From Methanoregula sp. UBA471 (GTDB taxonomy: Archaea > Halobacteriota > Methanomicrobia > Methanomicrobiales > Methanospirillaceae): DNA of 51,460 nucleotides. The stretch covers positions 21,376 to 72,835 of the forward strand of contig DADT01000036.1 of NCBI GenBank assembly GCA_002495065.1. The letters are read 5' to 3'. The notes beneath the pieces are model-generated. The model was not told the DNA's origin, did no database searches, and was given only the letters and a program-made list of their open reading frames with translations. A program made the position numbers and the translations under genes. This document shows, in pieces, positions 24,942 through 33,192 of the stretch (positions within the stretch are counted from its first letter, which is position 1; every line of letters begins with the position of its first letter).

Positions 24942-26183
24942 ATGTGGAAGGCAGTCGGGATCGATGCATGGCTCGCTGGCCGGAAGTCAAGCCTTGAAGA
25001 TGCGCGGGTTACTGTTACCGAAATCATCGAGCGGGTAAGAAAGAACGGCGATACCGCATTACGGGAACTCTCGCGCCACTACGATCTGAAGGAAATTGCA
25101 GTATCGGATGAGGAGCGTGAATCGGCTTATGACGATGTCGACACGCAGATTGTCGAGAGCCTCATTGAAGCCCACGCACGCATTGAACGCTTCCATGAAC
25201 TTCAGAAACCAAGGGATCTCTGGCTCCAGGAAATGGAGCCCGGGATCGTTCTTGGGGTTAAGACGACCGCACTGGACCGTGTTGGTATCTATGTGCCTGG
25301 CGGGCGTGCACCGTACCCCTCATCTGCCCTCATGTGTTCCGTGCCAGCCAGGGTGGCAGGGGTCCGTGAGATCTGTGCCTGTTCCCCCCCGCCCATTCAC
25401 CCTATGACCCTTGTCGCGCTGGATATCGCCGGAGTTACTGAAATCTACCGTTCCGGTGGTGCCCAGGCGATCGCTGCCATGGCGCTCGGTACCGAAACGG
25501 TCAAACCTGTACAGAAAATTGTCGGTCCGGGAAATGTGTACGTGACTCTTGCAAAGATGATGCTCCGCGAACATGTTGAAATCGATTTCCCGGCCGGTCC
25601 CAGTGAAATCGGAATTATCGCAGACCACACGGCTGATCCCCGCATTGTCGCCTCTGATGTGCTCGCACAAGCAGAACATGACCCGAATGCAGCCTGCATC
25701 CTGATCACCACGGACAAAAACCTTCCGGTAAAAGTCGGACACGAGATAACCCGTCTCCTCGCCAGCGCACCCAGAAAGGAGATCATTGAAAAAGCCCTCA
25801 ATAATTCGGGGTATACGATTGTCGCGGATATGGACGAAGCGATAGCGGCATCGGATATGGTTGCCCCCGAACATCTCTCAATCCAGGTTGAAGATCCATT
25901 ATCCGTGGTTACCCGAGTGAAAAACGCAGGTGCAATCTTTGTCGGTAAATATTCTGCGGTTGCCTGCGGGGATTATGCCGTAGGTACGAACCATGTGCTG
26001 CCGACTGCAGGGTACTCAAAAATGTATTCGGGACTTGATGTTGCACACTTCTGCAAGACCGCATCGGTTGAGATACTTGATAAAAATGGTCTTGAGTCGA
26101 TTGGAGATATTGTCGAGACCCTTGCGGAGGCAGAAGGTCTGCATGCTCACGCTCAGTCTGTTAAACTACGGCGGCTGTGTTAA
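24942..26183 (+). CDS. hisD: Histidinol dehydrogenase
   Basis: A 413-aa enzyme that oxidises L-histidinol to L-histidine in two NAD-dependent steps, the last of histidine synthesis. GGAQAIAAMALGTETV, KIVGPGNVYVTLAK, DFPAGPSEIGIIAD and VLAQAEHDPNA give the nucleotide and Zn-binding core, and MVAPEHLSIQ carries the catalytic Glu-His pair. The ATG at 24942 gives the standard length; an upstream in-frame start would add 43 residues unlike the family. The gene stands alone here, while hisC is encoded about 10 kb downstream. Confidence 0.95.
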   Translation: MWKAVGIDAWLAGRKSSLEDARVTVTEIIERVRKNGDTALRELSRHYDLKEIAVSDEERESAYDDVDTQIVESLIEAHARIERFHELQKPRDLWLQEMEPGIVLGVKTTALDRVGIYVPGGRAPYPSSALMCSVPARVAGVREICACSPPPIHPMTLVALDIAGVTEIYRSGGAQAIAAMALGTETVKPVQKIVGPGNVYVTLAKMMLREHVEIDFPAGPSEIGIIADHTADPRIVASDVLAQAEHDPNAACILITTDKNLPVKVGHEITRLLASAPRKEIIEKALNNSGYTIVADMDEAIAASDMVAPEHLSIQVEDPLSVVTRVKNAGAIFVGKYSAVACGDYAVGTNHVLPTAGYSKMYSGLDVAHFCKTASVEILDKNGLESIGDIVETLAEAEGLHAHAQSVKLRRLC

Positions 26184-26556
26184 TAGGGGGATTTCCCCGA
26201 TTTTTTTTGTTATCGACATTTTTTTGAATGAGAGAAAACTCATTTATGGGAAGAAGCAGCACCTGCCGGAGTAGCTTCCACAAAGATGCATTTCATTAAA
26301 CCCAAATATTTTATGATGGTCACCCGCCTCAGGGCCTCTCCGAGGCACGGCGGGGCAGGATGGTTTTTGATAGCTCGCAGTCATTGATCCGCCGCGAGGC
26401 GTCCCTTCGGGGGCGGCGGCGGTTATCATTTTTCTGAGAGGGAGGTAAACCTCTTCAACCAATCTAAAAAATTAATATTTCACGTATCGGGGGTCCGAAC
26501 TCGGGTTTATTTTCGTTTCGACAGAAAGTAGAACAAAGTGAGGCGTTTTATTCCCT
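26184..26556. other. Gap with repeat element B
   Basis: 373 bases between hisD and the surface protein gene. Apart from the repeat at 26314-26430, no gene is seen. Confidence 0.5.
26314..26430 (+). repeat. GC-rich intergenic repeat, copy B (two hairpin blocks)
   Basis: Block 1 is CCGCCTCAGGGCCTCTCCGA followed by GGCACGGCGGGGCA; block 2 is GATCCGCCGCGAGGCGTCC followed by GGGGGCGGCGGCGG. Both can fold into strong hairpins. The same two blocks occur in copy C (about 32072-32187) and, in reverse, within copy D (about 40145-40270). Confidence 0.7.
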
Positions 26557-27093
26557 TTATATCTCTTTTTTGATTCTGTATCGCCAAAGCCCCAGGGTCG
26601 TCACCAATCCCATCGCGACAAGCGGGAGTGCAGGTTCAAGAGGTGTCCGGGTAGCCGGCTTGTCAGACGGCAGAAACTCGATATCCACGGTTGCATAATC
26701 ACCGCTTGTATATCTCAGACGATCGAGAGGGGAACTTTCGACATAAATGGTGTATTTTCCGGGTTCCATAGTTCCAAGAATTACCGAGGTGTCCCACGTG
26801 TATGTCCAGCTGCCGTCACTCAGATTTACCGGTGCGGTAGTGAACAATCCGCGCCCGGCAGGTATATTCAGATTGTCAAGAGTTACACCTCTGACGTCAA
26901 GTTCCGGTCCTGTCACAAACAGATAGACAGCGATCGTGGTAATTCCCGAAACAGTACCGTTGAGTATAACGACGTCACCGATGTGCGCCTGCTGCGGGGA
27001 CGCAGAGATGGAAAGGACGGTTGAAGCCGCAACAGGAGTAGCCATAACTCCAAGCAATGCAGCGGTAAAAAAAAGAAAGCACACCCATCGCAT
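26557..27093 (-). CDS. Exported surface protein with one beta domain and C-terminal anchor
   Basis: A 178-aa protein with a signal peptide (to about residue 23, ATPVAAS), one beta-sandwich-like domain (ISASPQQAHIGDVVILNGTV, VYLFVTGPELDVRGVTLDN, GKYTIYVESSPLDRL) and a C-terminal membrane helix with a basic end (YRIKKEI). The domain pattern is widespread in Methanomicrobiales cell-surface proteins, probably DUF3821-like. A similar N-terminal domain occurs in the 49485 protein. The anchor places the domain outside the membrane. Confidence 0.75.
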   Translation of the reverse strand: MRWVCFLFFTAALLGVMATPVAASTVLSISASPQQAHIGDVVILNGTVSGITTIAVYLFVTGPELDVRGVTLDNLNIPAGRGLFTTAPVNLSDGSWTYTWDTSVILGTMEPGKYTIYVESSPLDRLRYTSGDYATVDIEFLPSDKPATRTPLEPALPLVAMGLVTTLGLWRYRIKKEI

Positions 27094-27142
27094 ACCGGTA
27101 CGTGTACATTTACTATGTAAAATAGTTTCAGCTTATGTGGTA

Positions 27143-28456
27143 TCAGAATTTAACCACCATGACTGCCTCTTCCTCTTTTTTCAGTTCAATTTCAAGGTGT
27201 TCGGAATCGAAATCATATCCCTCTGCTGGATTGTAATCCTCATAGAGTTCACACTTGTCGAGCACATCGATGAACTCTTTTAAGAATATCCGTGGTATTA
27301 CGTCCACCCTCCCACCGAACCGGGTTGTTATCTTCTTGATCATCGCACGGATAAACCGGTGCGAAACCCGCTCCCGGTCAGGTTCCGCATATGCCTGGGC
27401 ATAGACATCCAGCACCTTGAGAGCGACCAGTTCAAGTTTTGCCGTGTCAAACTTCGAGAGAATAATCTGAGGCTGCCGGGGATTGCGGTAGCTGTCAGTC
27501 TGTACCACACTGATCCGATCGTAGAGCGGAGGGACGGACCGGATACCCCGTGAACCGTCATACATGGCAGGAGTTCCGGTAAAGAGGAAATAACAACGGG
27601 GCATATCGCCCCGGTCGAGTGCATCGATAATCTGTACGAGTGTCTGGTACCCCTTCTCGCGCTGGTTGCGCTGGAGTCCCTGGGTTGTTTCCATCTCGTC
27701 AACCGCAATCGCGATCCCGCGATACCCGGCCCCATGGATGACAGCTACCAGTCCCCGGAGGAAAATAAAGGCAATCGTATCATCGATATCGCCACGGATC
27801 CCGGCCCTCTGCTTGAAGTCTCTCCCGATATTGGGTTCTGCGGATATCCACCCCAGTGCAGACTGGCCAATCTGGAACTCACCGGCATTGTTCGCTTTAT
27901 AATACGTGCGTAATGCGGCGGCAAGCGCTGTGTTGACTTCGCTGATGCCCGAAAGGGCGGCCTCAATCTCACGCTCGGTCGCGGCTTCGAGAGCAGCGTC
28001 CTCAACCGGCCCCCCGCTCACCGAGATGAGCCGCTCTTCGATGGAATAGAGCCAGGTATCGACGATTGTTTTGATTGCATGCTCTTCTTCGCTCGTCCTG
28101 AGGTTCGCGCAGATCTGCTGGTATATCCCCTTGAGTTTATAGAGTGGTGTTGAGGAGGATATGACCACATGCGAGGTAACAAAACCCTTGTTGCGTGCGA
28201 TCTCAAGAGCCCTTGCGACGAGGAAGGTCTTGCCGCTCCCGTATTCACCCCGGATAAATTTGGTGTCCCCACCCCCCTGAGCCACGTAATCCAGCTGTTT
28301 CCCGATCGCATTCTCTTCGACATCCAGCCCGACAGCGATCCGCTCAAGTCCGCCTGCGGGGACTGTCCCCCGTCGTAAAGCATTGATGATATTGATGCTT
28401 TCGAGCCTGCGGCGGTCCATCTGTTCAGGTTCCGGTATATTCATAGACCTCTCCAT
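27143..28456 (-). CDS. BrxD-like (DUF2791) P-loop ATPase
   Basis: A 437-aa ATPase. FIRGEYGSGKTFLVARAL near residue 68 is Walker A, and GIAIAVDEMETT near 244 is Walker B. The pattern matches PF10923 (DUF2791), the family of the BREX type 2 ATPase BrxD and of ATPases in Ter-linked stress operons. No other BREX gene is in the window. Its start overlaps the TPR-wHTH gene, so the two are translated together; an ATG at 28444 (with GGAGAGG before it) is a good alternative start. It is probably an adaptor or DNA-linked switch ATPase; a defence role is possible but unproven. Confidence 0.75.
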   Translation of the reverse strand: MERSMNIPEPEQMDRRRLESINIINALRRGTVPAGGLERIAVGLDVEENAIGKQLDYVAQGGGDTKFIRGEYGSGKTFLVARALEIARNKGFVTSHVVISSSTPLYKLKGIYQQICANLRTSEEEHAIKTIVDTWLYSIEERLISVSGGPVEDAALEAATEREIEAALSGISEVNTALAAALRTYYKANNAGEFQIGQSALGWISAEPNIGRDFKQRAGIRGDIDDTIAFIFLRGLVAVIHGAGYRGIAIAVDEMETTQGLQRNQREKGYQTLVQIIDALDRGDMPRCYFLFTGTPAMYDGSRGIRSVPPLYDRISVVQTDSYRNPRQPQIILSKFDTAKLELVALKVLDVYAQAYAEPDRERVSHRFIRAMIKKITTRFGGRVDVIPRIFLKEFIDVLDKCELYEDYNPAEGYDFDSEHLEIELKKEEEAVMVVKF

Positions 28457-30239
28457 CCTCTCCTACCCCTTTCTTGCTGATAAGGTTCATCCCTCGTGAC
28501 GATGCCTTCTGGATCACCTGGTTCACAACTCCGACAACCCTGCGGGTCCCCAGCATCCTGCGCAGGTCCATCTCGCTTGCCGTCCGGTGCGAGCGCAGGA
28601 ATTCAACGATCTTCATCTCCTGCTCAGACAACCCGAGCTGTTCGGTAATTATCTGTGCCGGAGCAACAGCTGCTGCACGTTTTTTCGTCTGCGGCACATT
28701 CATGATCGGTCGATCGGCGATGGACCTTTCCTTGCATGCCTGTATCAGGCTGAGATAATTCTCTAGCCGGACGGTCCGGGTGTACGGGGGCATGACGTCC
28801 ATACCGCAGAGGCAGTAATACTTGCAGGCGGTATAATCCCGTTCTTCCTGTGCCTCGTTTGCTGCAATAAAAAAAGCGATGGAAAGCAGCTCCAGCCCGT
28901 CAGAGTTCAGCGTCATTTTACGTTCCTGGAGTTTTTTTATCAGCTGCACCATAAGGCGTTTTAAGCAAAACATCTTCCCCCGCTCATCGAGGATTATTGC
29001 AGCCACACGCGCAATGTCAGTACTTTTTTTGACATTGGACAGGATGTAGAGCATCACCTTTTCACATTCCCGCCTTTCCCCGTGTGCCAATAAAAATTTT
29101 GCATAATCGAGGCCGCCGGCCAAAAAGTCAGCCCGGTACGCCCGGTAATACCATGATCGTGCCTCAACGGCATTACCCAGGTCTTCGTAAAGACGTGCGG
29201 TCTCAAGGAGACTTACGACATTCACATCCCGTGAAACAACATCAAGGAACCGGCGGGTGGCGTCATCCGGCACAACATGCGCCTTGAGATACATGCGGTA
29301 CCTGCTGATGATAAGAGTGAGGGTATCCAGGTCGTTTTTTGATGCAAGCTCCTCCCGGATAAGGTTTTCATATGCGGCACATGCCTGGTGCCCGAGTTCC
29401 ATCGCTGCGAGGAGATCGCATTCGACGAGCCGGTAGAGCGGGAGGTGTGCATATTCAAGGAGCTTCTTTACAACAATGCGTGCTTCAGTGTAATTCCCGA
29501 TGGATTTCAGAAGCAAACAATAGTCATAGAGTATTTCTGCAGCGGGATCTTCCTGAATAGAGGAAGCATACGCATCAAGCGATGTCCTGACGTCATAACG
29601 GGAAAGGGTAGCGAGATACGTGCGGAGTACGGTCCGATCTTTTGTATCCCGGTATAATCCCAGTGCAGTTTCAGCGGCAGCCTGATAATTGCGGGTCCTG
29701 ATGAGTGCGTCAATGTATTCCGGGGTCCTTTCCAGGTCTCCGCCAAGCACGGTATGGGTGGCAAGTGCTTCTTCCGGCTCTCCGATCTCAATAAGAGCCC
29801 GCATCAGGTTCCGGACATCACCGGGTTTTTTCCCGAGTTGCACAAGGGACCTGAGTACCGGGAGTGCACCCCGGTAGTCCTTCAGGGAGATAAGGTAGCC
29901 TGCATAACTCCTGAGGGCGTCCTGGTTGGTGGGGTCGAGATGAACGGCAGTTGCAAATTCTGTGATTGCTCCTTCATCTTTCCGGGCCTCGAGTGCTTTT
30001 GCCAGGTAACTGTGAACATACGACGAATCCGGCATTTTCCGGGCAAGGTCCCGAAAAAAAACCTCGGCATCTTCAAATTTACCCGTGTAATACAGGTTTG
30101 TGGCGGCGAGCACTTCAATAGCTGAATCCTTGCCGCTTTCAAGGAGGATGGTACAGGTCTCCAGGGATTCCTGGTACCGCCCGTCTTCGAAAAGCCTGAA
30201 TGCTTCTTTCTTCTGTTCTTCACGCGGTGCCGGGATCAT
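28425..30239 (-). CDS. TPR protein with C-terminal winged helix
   Basis: A 604-aa protein. From residue 5 to about 530 it consists of TPR-like helix pairs (EAFRLFEDGRYQESLETCTI, AVHLDPTNQDALRSYAGYLI and many more). The last 70 residues, after a Pro/Ala linker, form a winged helix (LSEQEMKIVEFLRSHRTASE, then KASSRGMNLISKKGV). The ATG at 30239 is used because it overlaps the stop of the upstream glycosyltransferase gene. Such TPR plus HTH proteins can bring a partner to DNA or RNA; here the obvious partner is the ATPase encoded next, whose start overlaps this stop. No named family is recognised. Confidence 0.8.
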   Translation of the reverse strand: MIPAPREEQKKEAFRLFEDGRYQESLETCTILLESGKDSAIEVLAATNLYYTGKFEDAEVFFRDLARKMPDSSYVHSYLAKALEARKDEGAITEFATAVHLDPTNQDALRSYAGYLISLKDYRGALPVLRSLVQLGKKPGDVRNLMRALIEIGEPEEALATHTVLGGDLERTPEYIDALIRTRNYQAAAETALGLYRDTKDRTVLRTYLATLSRYDVRTSLDAYASSIQEDPAAEILYDYCLLLKSIGNYTEARIVVKKLLEYAHLPLYRLVECDLLAAMELGHQACAAYENLIREELASKNDLDTLTLIISRYRMYLKAHVVPDDATRRFLDVVSRDVNVVSLLETARLYEDLGNAVEARSWYYRAYRADFLAGGLDYAKFLLAHGERRECEKVMLYILSNVKKSTDIARVAAIILDERGKMFCLKRLMVQLIKKLQERKMTLNSDGLELLSIAFFIAANEAQEERDYTACKYYCLCGMDVMPPYTRTVRLENYLSLIQACKERSIADRPIMNVPQTKKRAAAVAPAQIITEQLGLSEQEMKIVEFLRSHRTASEMDLRRMLGTRRVVGVVNQVIQKASSRGMNLISKKGVGEDGEVYEYTGT

Positions 30240-30943
30240 GGTCGCCTGGAACCAAACCTGACTGCAAAAAGTCCTGCAAGCATCCCCAGCATATCCCTTT
30301 TCCGGACGTGGGAATCTCCTTTGTTCTGCCATTCTATGGGGACTTCATTCACGGTAAATCCTGCTTTCCGGAGTCTCCAGAGCAGTTCGACATCGAATTC
30401 AAATCCCCGTGAGATCATCATGGGCATTATTGCATCAATAGCTGATTTTTTAAATACCTTTGCTCCGCACTGGGTATCGTAATAGTTCAGTCCGAACAGG
30501 ATCCGGATGAGCAGGTTAAATGCGCGGCTTTCCAGCTGGCGAAGGGCACTCTGGCGTACCCGGAGGTTTGCGCCGGGTATCCAGCGTGAACCAATAGCCC
30601 CGTCGGCGCTGGGAAGCGATAAGAACAGGCGTTTCATCTCATCGATGCTTGTGGAGCCGTCGGCGTCGAAGTACCCGACGGACGGTGAAACGGCTGCCCG
30701 GAGACCGGCCATCACCCCGCCCCCTTTTCCCAGCCGGTGGTCGAAGCGGAGACAGCGGATGGTCAGGTCATGTCTCCGGGCTGCAATCCTGTCGACGATG
30801 TCGGCAGTGCCATCTGTCCCGTCACAGACAACAATGAGCTCGCCGTCAAACTGATCGATGGCATCAAAGAACGGCGAGATACGGTGTTCCTCGTTGTATG
30901 CGGGAATAACAATGCTGTAGTGAGTATCAGGCGGGGTGGTCAT
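30236..30943 (-). CDS. Family 2 glycosyltransferase (dolichyl-phosphate sugar synthase-like)
   Basis: A 235-aa enzyme. YSIVIPAYNEEHRI at the start, VVCDGTDGTADIV, GYFDADGSTSIDEM (the DAD metal site) and YYDTQCGAKVFKKSAI follow the GT2 polyprenol-phosphate sugar transferases such as dolichyl-phosphate glucose synthase. It has no membrane helix. It probably makes a lipid-linked sugar for N-glycosylation of surface proteins. The ATG at 30943 is chosen because the fold begins right after it. It overlaps the TPR-wHTH gene by 4 bases. Confidence 0.85.
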   Translation of the reverse strand: MTTPPDTHYSIVIPAYNEEHRISPFFDAIDQFDGELIVVCDGTDGTADIVDRIAARRHDLTIRCLRFDHRLGKGGGVMAGLRAAVSPSVGYFDADGSTSIDEMKRLFLSLPSADGAIGSRWIPGANLRVRQSALRQLESRAFNLLIRILFGLNYYDTQCGAKVFKKSAIDAIMPMMISRGFEFDVELLWRLRKAGFTVNEVPIEWQNKGDSHVRKRDMLGMLAGLFAVRFGSRRP

Positions 30944-31082
30944 GATGTGTATGTGTCCGGTATTGATTCTCTGACGGCGTCCAGGCTGTATACTGGAATT
31001 GGTGGACGACATGCACCGGTAAAATCCGGCAACAATCCGGCAGGTACTCTGCCAGTACTTTTTGTGGAGTCTCCCAATAACA

Positions 31083-31313
31083 TTACTGGTGTTTGTTCAG
31101 ATGCTGCGCAAGTACGGTGCCCTGACGGTATTTCTCTGCCATTGACAACGCTGTTTTACGGAGTGCAGCATGCTCCAGCAGGCAGCTCTCCGGTGGAGGG
31201 GATTTTCTGAGGATTGCAGAGGTATTTTCGGTCACCTGTATGAGTTCAGTAGCAATGAGCGCATTCAGCCAGATAAGATCGGCAAGCATCTCTTTAATTT
31301 CCAAATCCTGCAT
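31083..31313 (-). CDS. Small helical protein, 76 aa
   Basis: A 76-aa helical protein: MQDLEIKEMLADLIWLNALI, then TELIQVTENTSAILRKSPPP. The first part is a hydrophobic helix without enough length for a membrane anchor. The family is not recognised. A TATA element (TTTATATTA) about 26 bases before the ATG and no ribosome site suggest a leaderless transcript. It is divergent from the thioesterase gene. Confidence 0.6.
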   Translation of the reverse strand: MQDLEIKEMLADLIWLNALIATELIQVTENTSAILRKSPPPESCLLEHAALRKTALSMAEKYRQGTVLAQHLNKHQ

Positions 31314-31336
31314 GAGAATACGTCGTTGTGCAGGTA

Positions 31337-31345
31337 ATATAAACC
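31337..31345 (-). promoter_or_regulatory. TATA element of the 31313 gene
   Basis: TTTATATTA on the minus strand lies 25-30 bases before the ATG at 31313, and no ribosome site follows. The spacing fits a leaderless archaeal promoter. Confidence 0.4.
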
Positions 31346-31408
31346 GGTAGCATCTTCCGGAAAAAGGTAATCTTAATCTCATGGTATTCCAAACTCCGGT
31401 AGAGCACA

Positions 31409-31828
31409 ATGTCATATCTGGAGAAGATTACACGGGACGGAAGGTCTGCCAACCCTTTTTTCTGCCTGATGGGAATAGACGTAGTCAGTGTCGAGCCGGG
31501 AAAAGCGGTGCTGAAAATGCAGGTCCGCCCGGATATGCATAACGGTGTCGGCTGGTTGCAGGGAGGGATGCTTGCAGCTCTTGCTGATGAAGCGATGGCG
31601 CTTGCACTCTACCCGCTGCTTTCAAAGAATGAAGGAATTGCAACCATATCCGAATCCACAAGTTTTATCAAAGGAGTGCAGAATGGGGTCATCACTGCAG
31701 AAGGCCGCATTATCCGCAAGGGTCGCAGGGTGGCATTTGCGGAAGGGGAAGTGTTTGCCGAAGGTGACGAGAGGGTCATGCTTTCACGGACTTCTGCAGC
31801 TTTTGCCGTGACGACCAATAAAAATTAA
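31409..31828 (+). CDS. PaaI-type hotdog thioesterase
   Basis: A 139-aa hotdog-fold enzyme. NPFFCLMGIDVVSVEPGKAV, then HNGVGWLQGGMLAALADEAM, which carries the conserved Asn, Gly and Asp/Glu of PaaI-type thioesterases that hydrolyse acyl-CoA, and ESTSFIKGVQNGVITAEGRI. The physiological substrate is not known. It is divergent from the small helical gene. Confidence 0.85.
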   Translation: MSYLEKITRDGRSANPFFCLMGIDVVSVEPGKAVLKMQVRPDMHNGVGWLQGGMLAALADEAMALALYPLLSKNEGIATISESTSFIKGVQNGVITAEGRIIRKGRRVAFAEGEVFAEGDERVMLSRTSAAFAVTTNKN

Positions 31829-32305
31829 GGGATATCTTTCCGGTTTTTAGCGACTATTGCTATGAAGAATTTTGGAATAAACCTTTTTTGGAATATATTT
31901 TCCCGCAATAAAAAATGGGCTCTAAAGAAATCACTATTTATAACGTTCTCGGGGGCTTAGCCCCGCCATTGTGGCATCCCCCGATTTGATATACATAAAA
32001 ATCCGTGGCACTCTGAATATCCGTTACTCATGCAAGGTGAATGATTCTTTGCCTGAAATCAGAGTTTAATGATGGTTAACCGCCTCAGGGCCTCTCCGAG
32101 GCACGGCGGGGCAAAGAGTTTTTAGATTTTAGGATCACTGATCCACCGCGGGGGCACCCTGTCGGGGGCGGCGGGTTTCATCATAGATAGGTGCGGGAAG
32201 CATCAATTCCTCTTTATCCCCGAATAATGCAAATTTCAATGCCTGGTCTGCAAAAATGAGAACTTAAAAAAAATGCTGGAAAATGAGGGAGACATTTTCA
32301 AAAAA
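31829..32305. other. Gap with repeat element C
   Basis: 477 bases between the thioesterase and the convergent TPR gene. The repeat at 31917-32187 fills most of it; no gene is seen. Confidence 0.5.
31917..32187 (+). repeat. Intergenic element, copy C
   Basis: The left part reads GGGCTCTAAAGAAATCACTA, then TAACGTTCTCGGGGGCTTAG and a TGTGGCATCCCCC block, also present right of copy D (40342-40430). The right part has the two GC-rich hairpin blocks of copy B in the same order (CCGCCTCAGGGCC; GATCCACCGCGGGGGCACC). Confidence 0.7.
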
Positions 32306-33013
32306 TCATTTTTTCTTCCCTTTGGTCTTCTTTTCCGGTTTTTTCTCCTCTGCCTGCCGGTAGTATTTCATATACCCGACTATCCCGACTGCAACGACGA
32401 TCAGGATACCTCCAAGGATGATAAGCATGGTCTGTGTTGCTGCTCCGGCAGCTGTCTTTGCCTGTGCAAGTCCTGCAATTGCTTCACTGTTCCCCGGATC
32501 TGTTGCCTCGGCTCTGGCGTAGGCATCTGCGGCATCCTGGTATCTTCCCATCTGGAAGAGCGCCTGACCTTTGTTGATCAGAGCATTAGTGTAGTTCTGA
32601 TCAAAGCTGATTGCAGTATCGTATGCATTGACTGCATCCTGGTTTTTCCCGAGTTTATAGAGGGCATAGCCTTTATCATTCCACAACATTGGATCTTTTG
32701 GGTATATCGCGAGTCCCTCATCAACAGTCCCGATTGCGTCATCATACTCTGACAGCTGGATTAACGCGTATGTCTTACCCTGGTACGTGTACAGTAGACC
32801 GTCTGACATTTGTATCATGGTGGTATTTGATGCAAGTGCGAGGTTAAAAAAATCAATTGCTCTCTGGTAATCATGTGTTGAAAGGTAACTGACACCGATA
32901 TTGTAGTAATTGGTCGCGGCATCTGTCGTCTCATTCGCTCCCATCACAGGCGGGATGAAACCGACAATTAATACGGCAATTGCCAGAATATACATAAAAT
33001 GCCCGATTTTCAT
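32306..33013 (-). CDS. Exported membrane-anchored TPR protein
   Basis: A 235-aa protein. The signal peptide ends in IPPVMGA; three to four TPR units follow (YYNIGVSYLSTHDYQRAIDF, GYALYKLGKNQDAVNAYDTA, GQALFQMGRYQDAADAYARA), then one membrane helix (TMLIILGGILIVVAVGIVGY) and a Lys-rich tail. The TPRs are thus outside the membrane and the basic tail inside. Its partner is unknown. The start is ATG at 33013 (a GTG lies 6 bases upstream). Confidence 0.85.
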   Translation of the reverse strand: MKIGHFMYILAIAVLIVGFIPPVMGANETTDAATNYYNIGVSYLSTHDYQRAIDFFNLALASNTTMIQMSDGLLYTYQGKTYALIQLSEYDDAIGTVDEGLAIYPKDPMLWNDKGYALYKLGKNQDAVNAYDTAISFDQNYTNALINKGQALFQMGRYQDAADAYARAEATDPGNSEAIAGLAQAKTAAGAATQTMLIILGGILIVVAVGIVGYMKYYRQAEEKKPEKKTKGKKK

Positions 33014-33192
33014 GCTCACTAAGTTTTGTTTCAGCGCAGATTAATGTTACTTTGCAACCAAAGATTTCCCGAGAACCTCTCCGCGTGTGCGAGGGATAGA
33101 GCCCCCGAAACACCTGGAATTACCCTCTCACCACGATTAAGATAACACTAATAGGTACTATGAGCAAAATGTAATGCAGTCGGGGAGATCAC

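Noticed and set aside
27143..30239. A complete BREX defence locus
   Set aside because: Only a BrxD-like ATPase is present. No PglZ, BrxC, methyltransferase, helicase or Lon-like gene is seen nearby.
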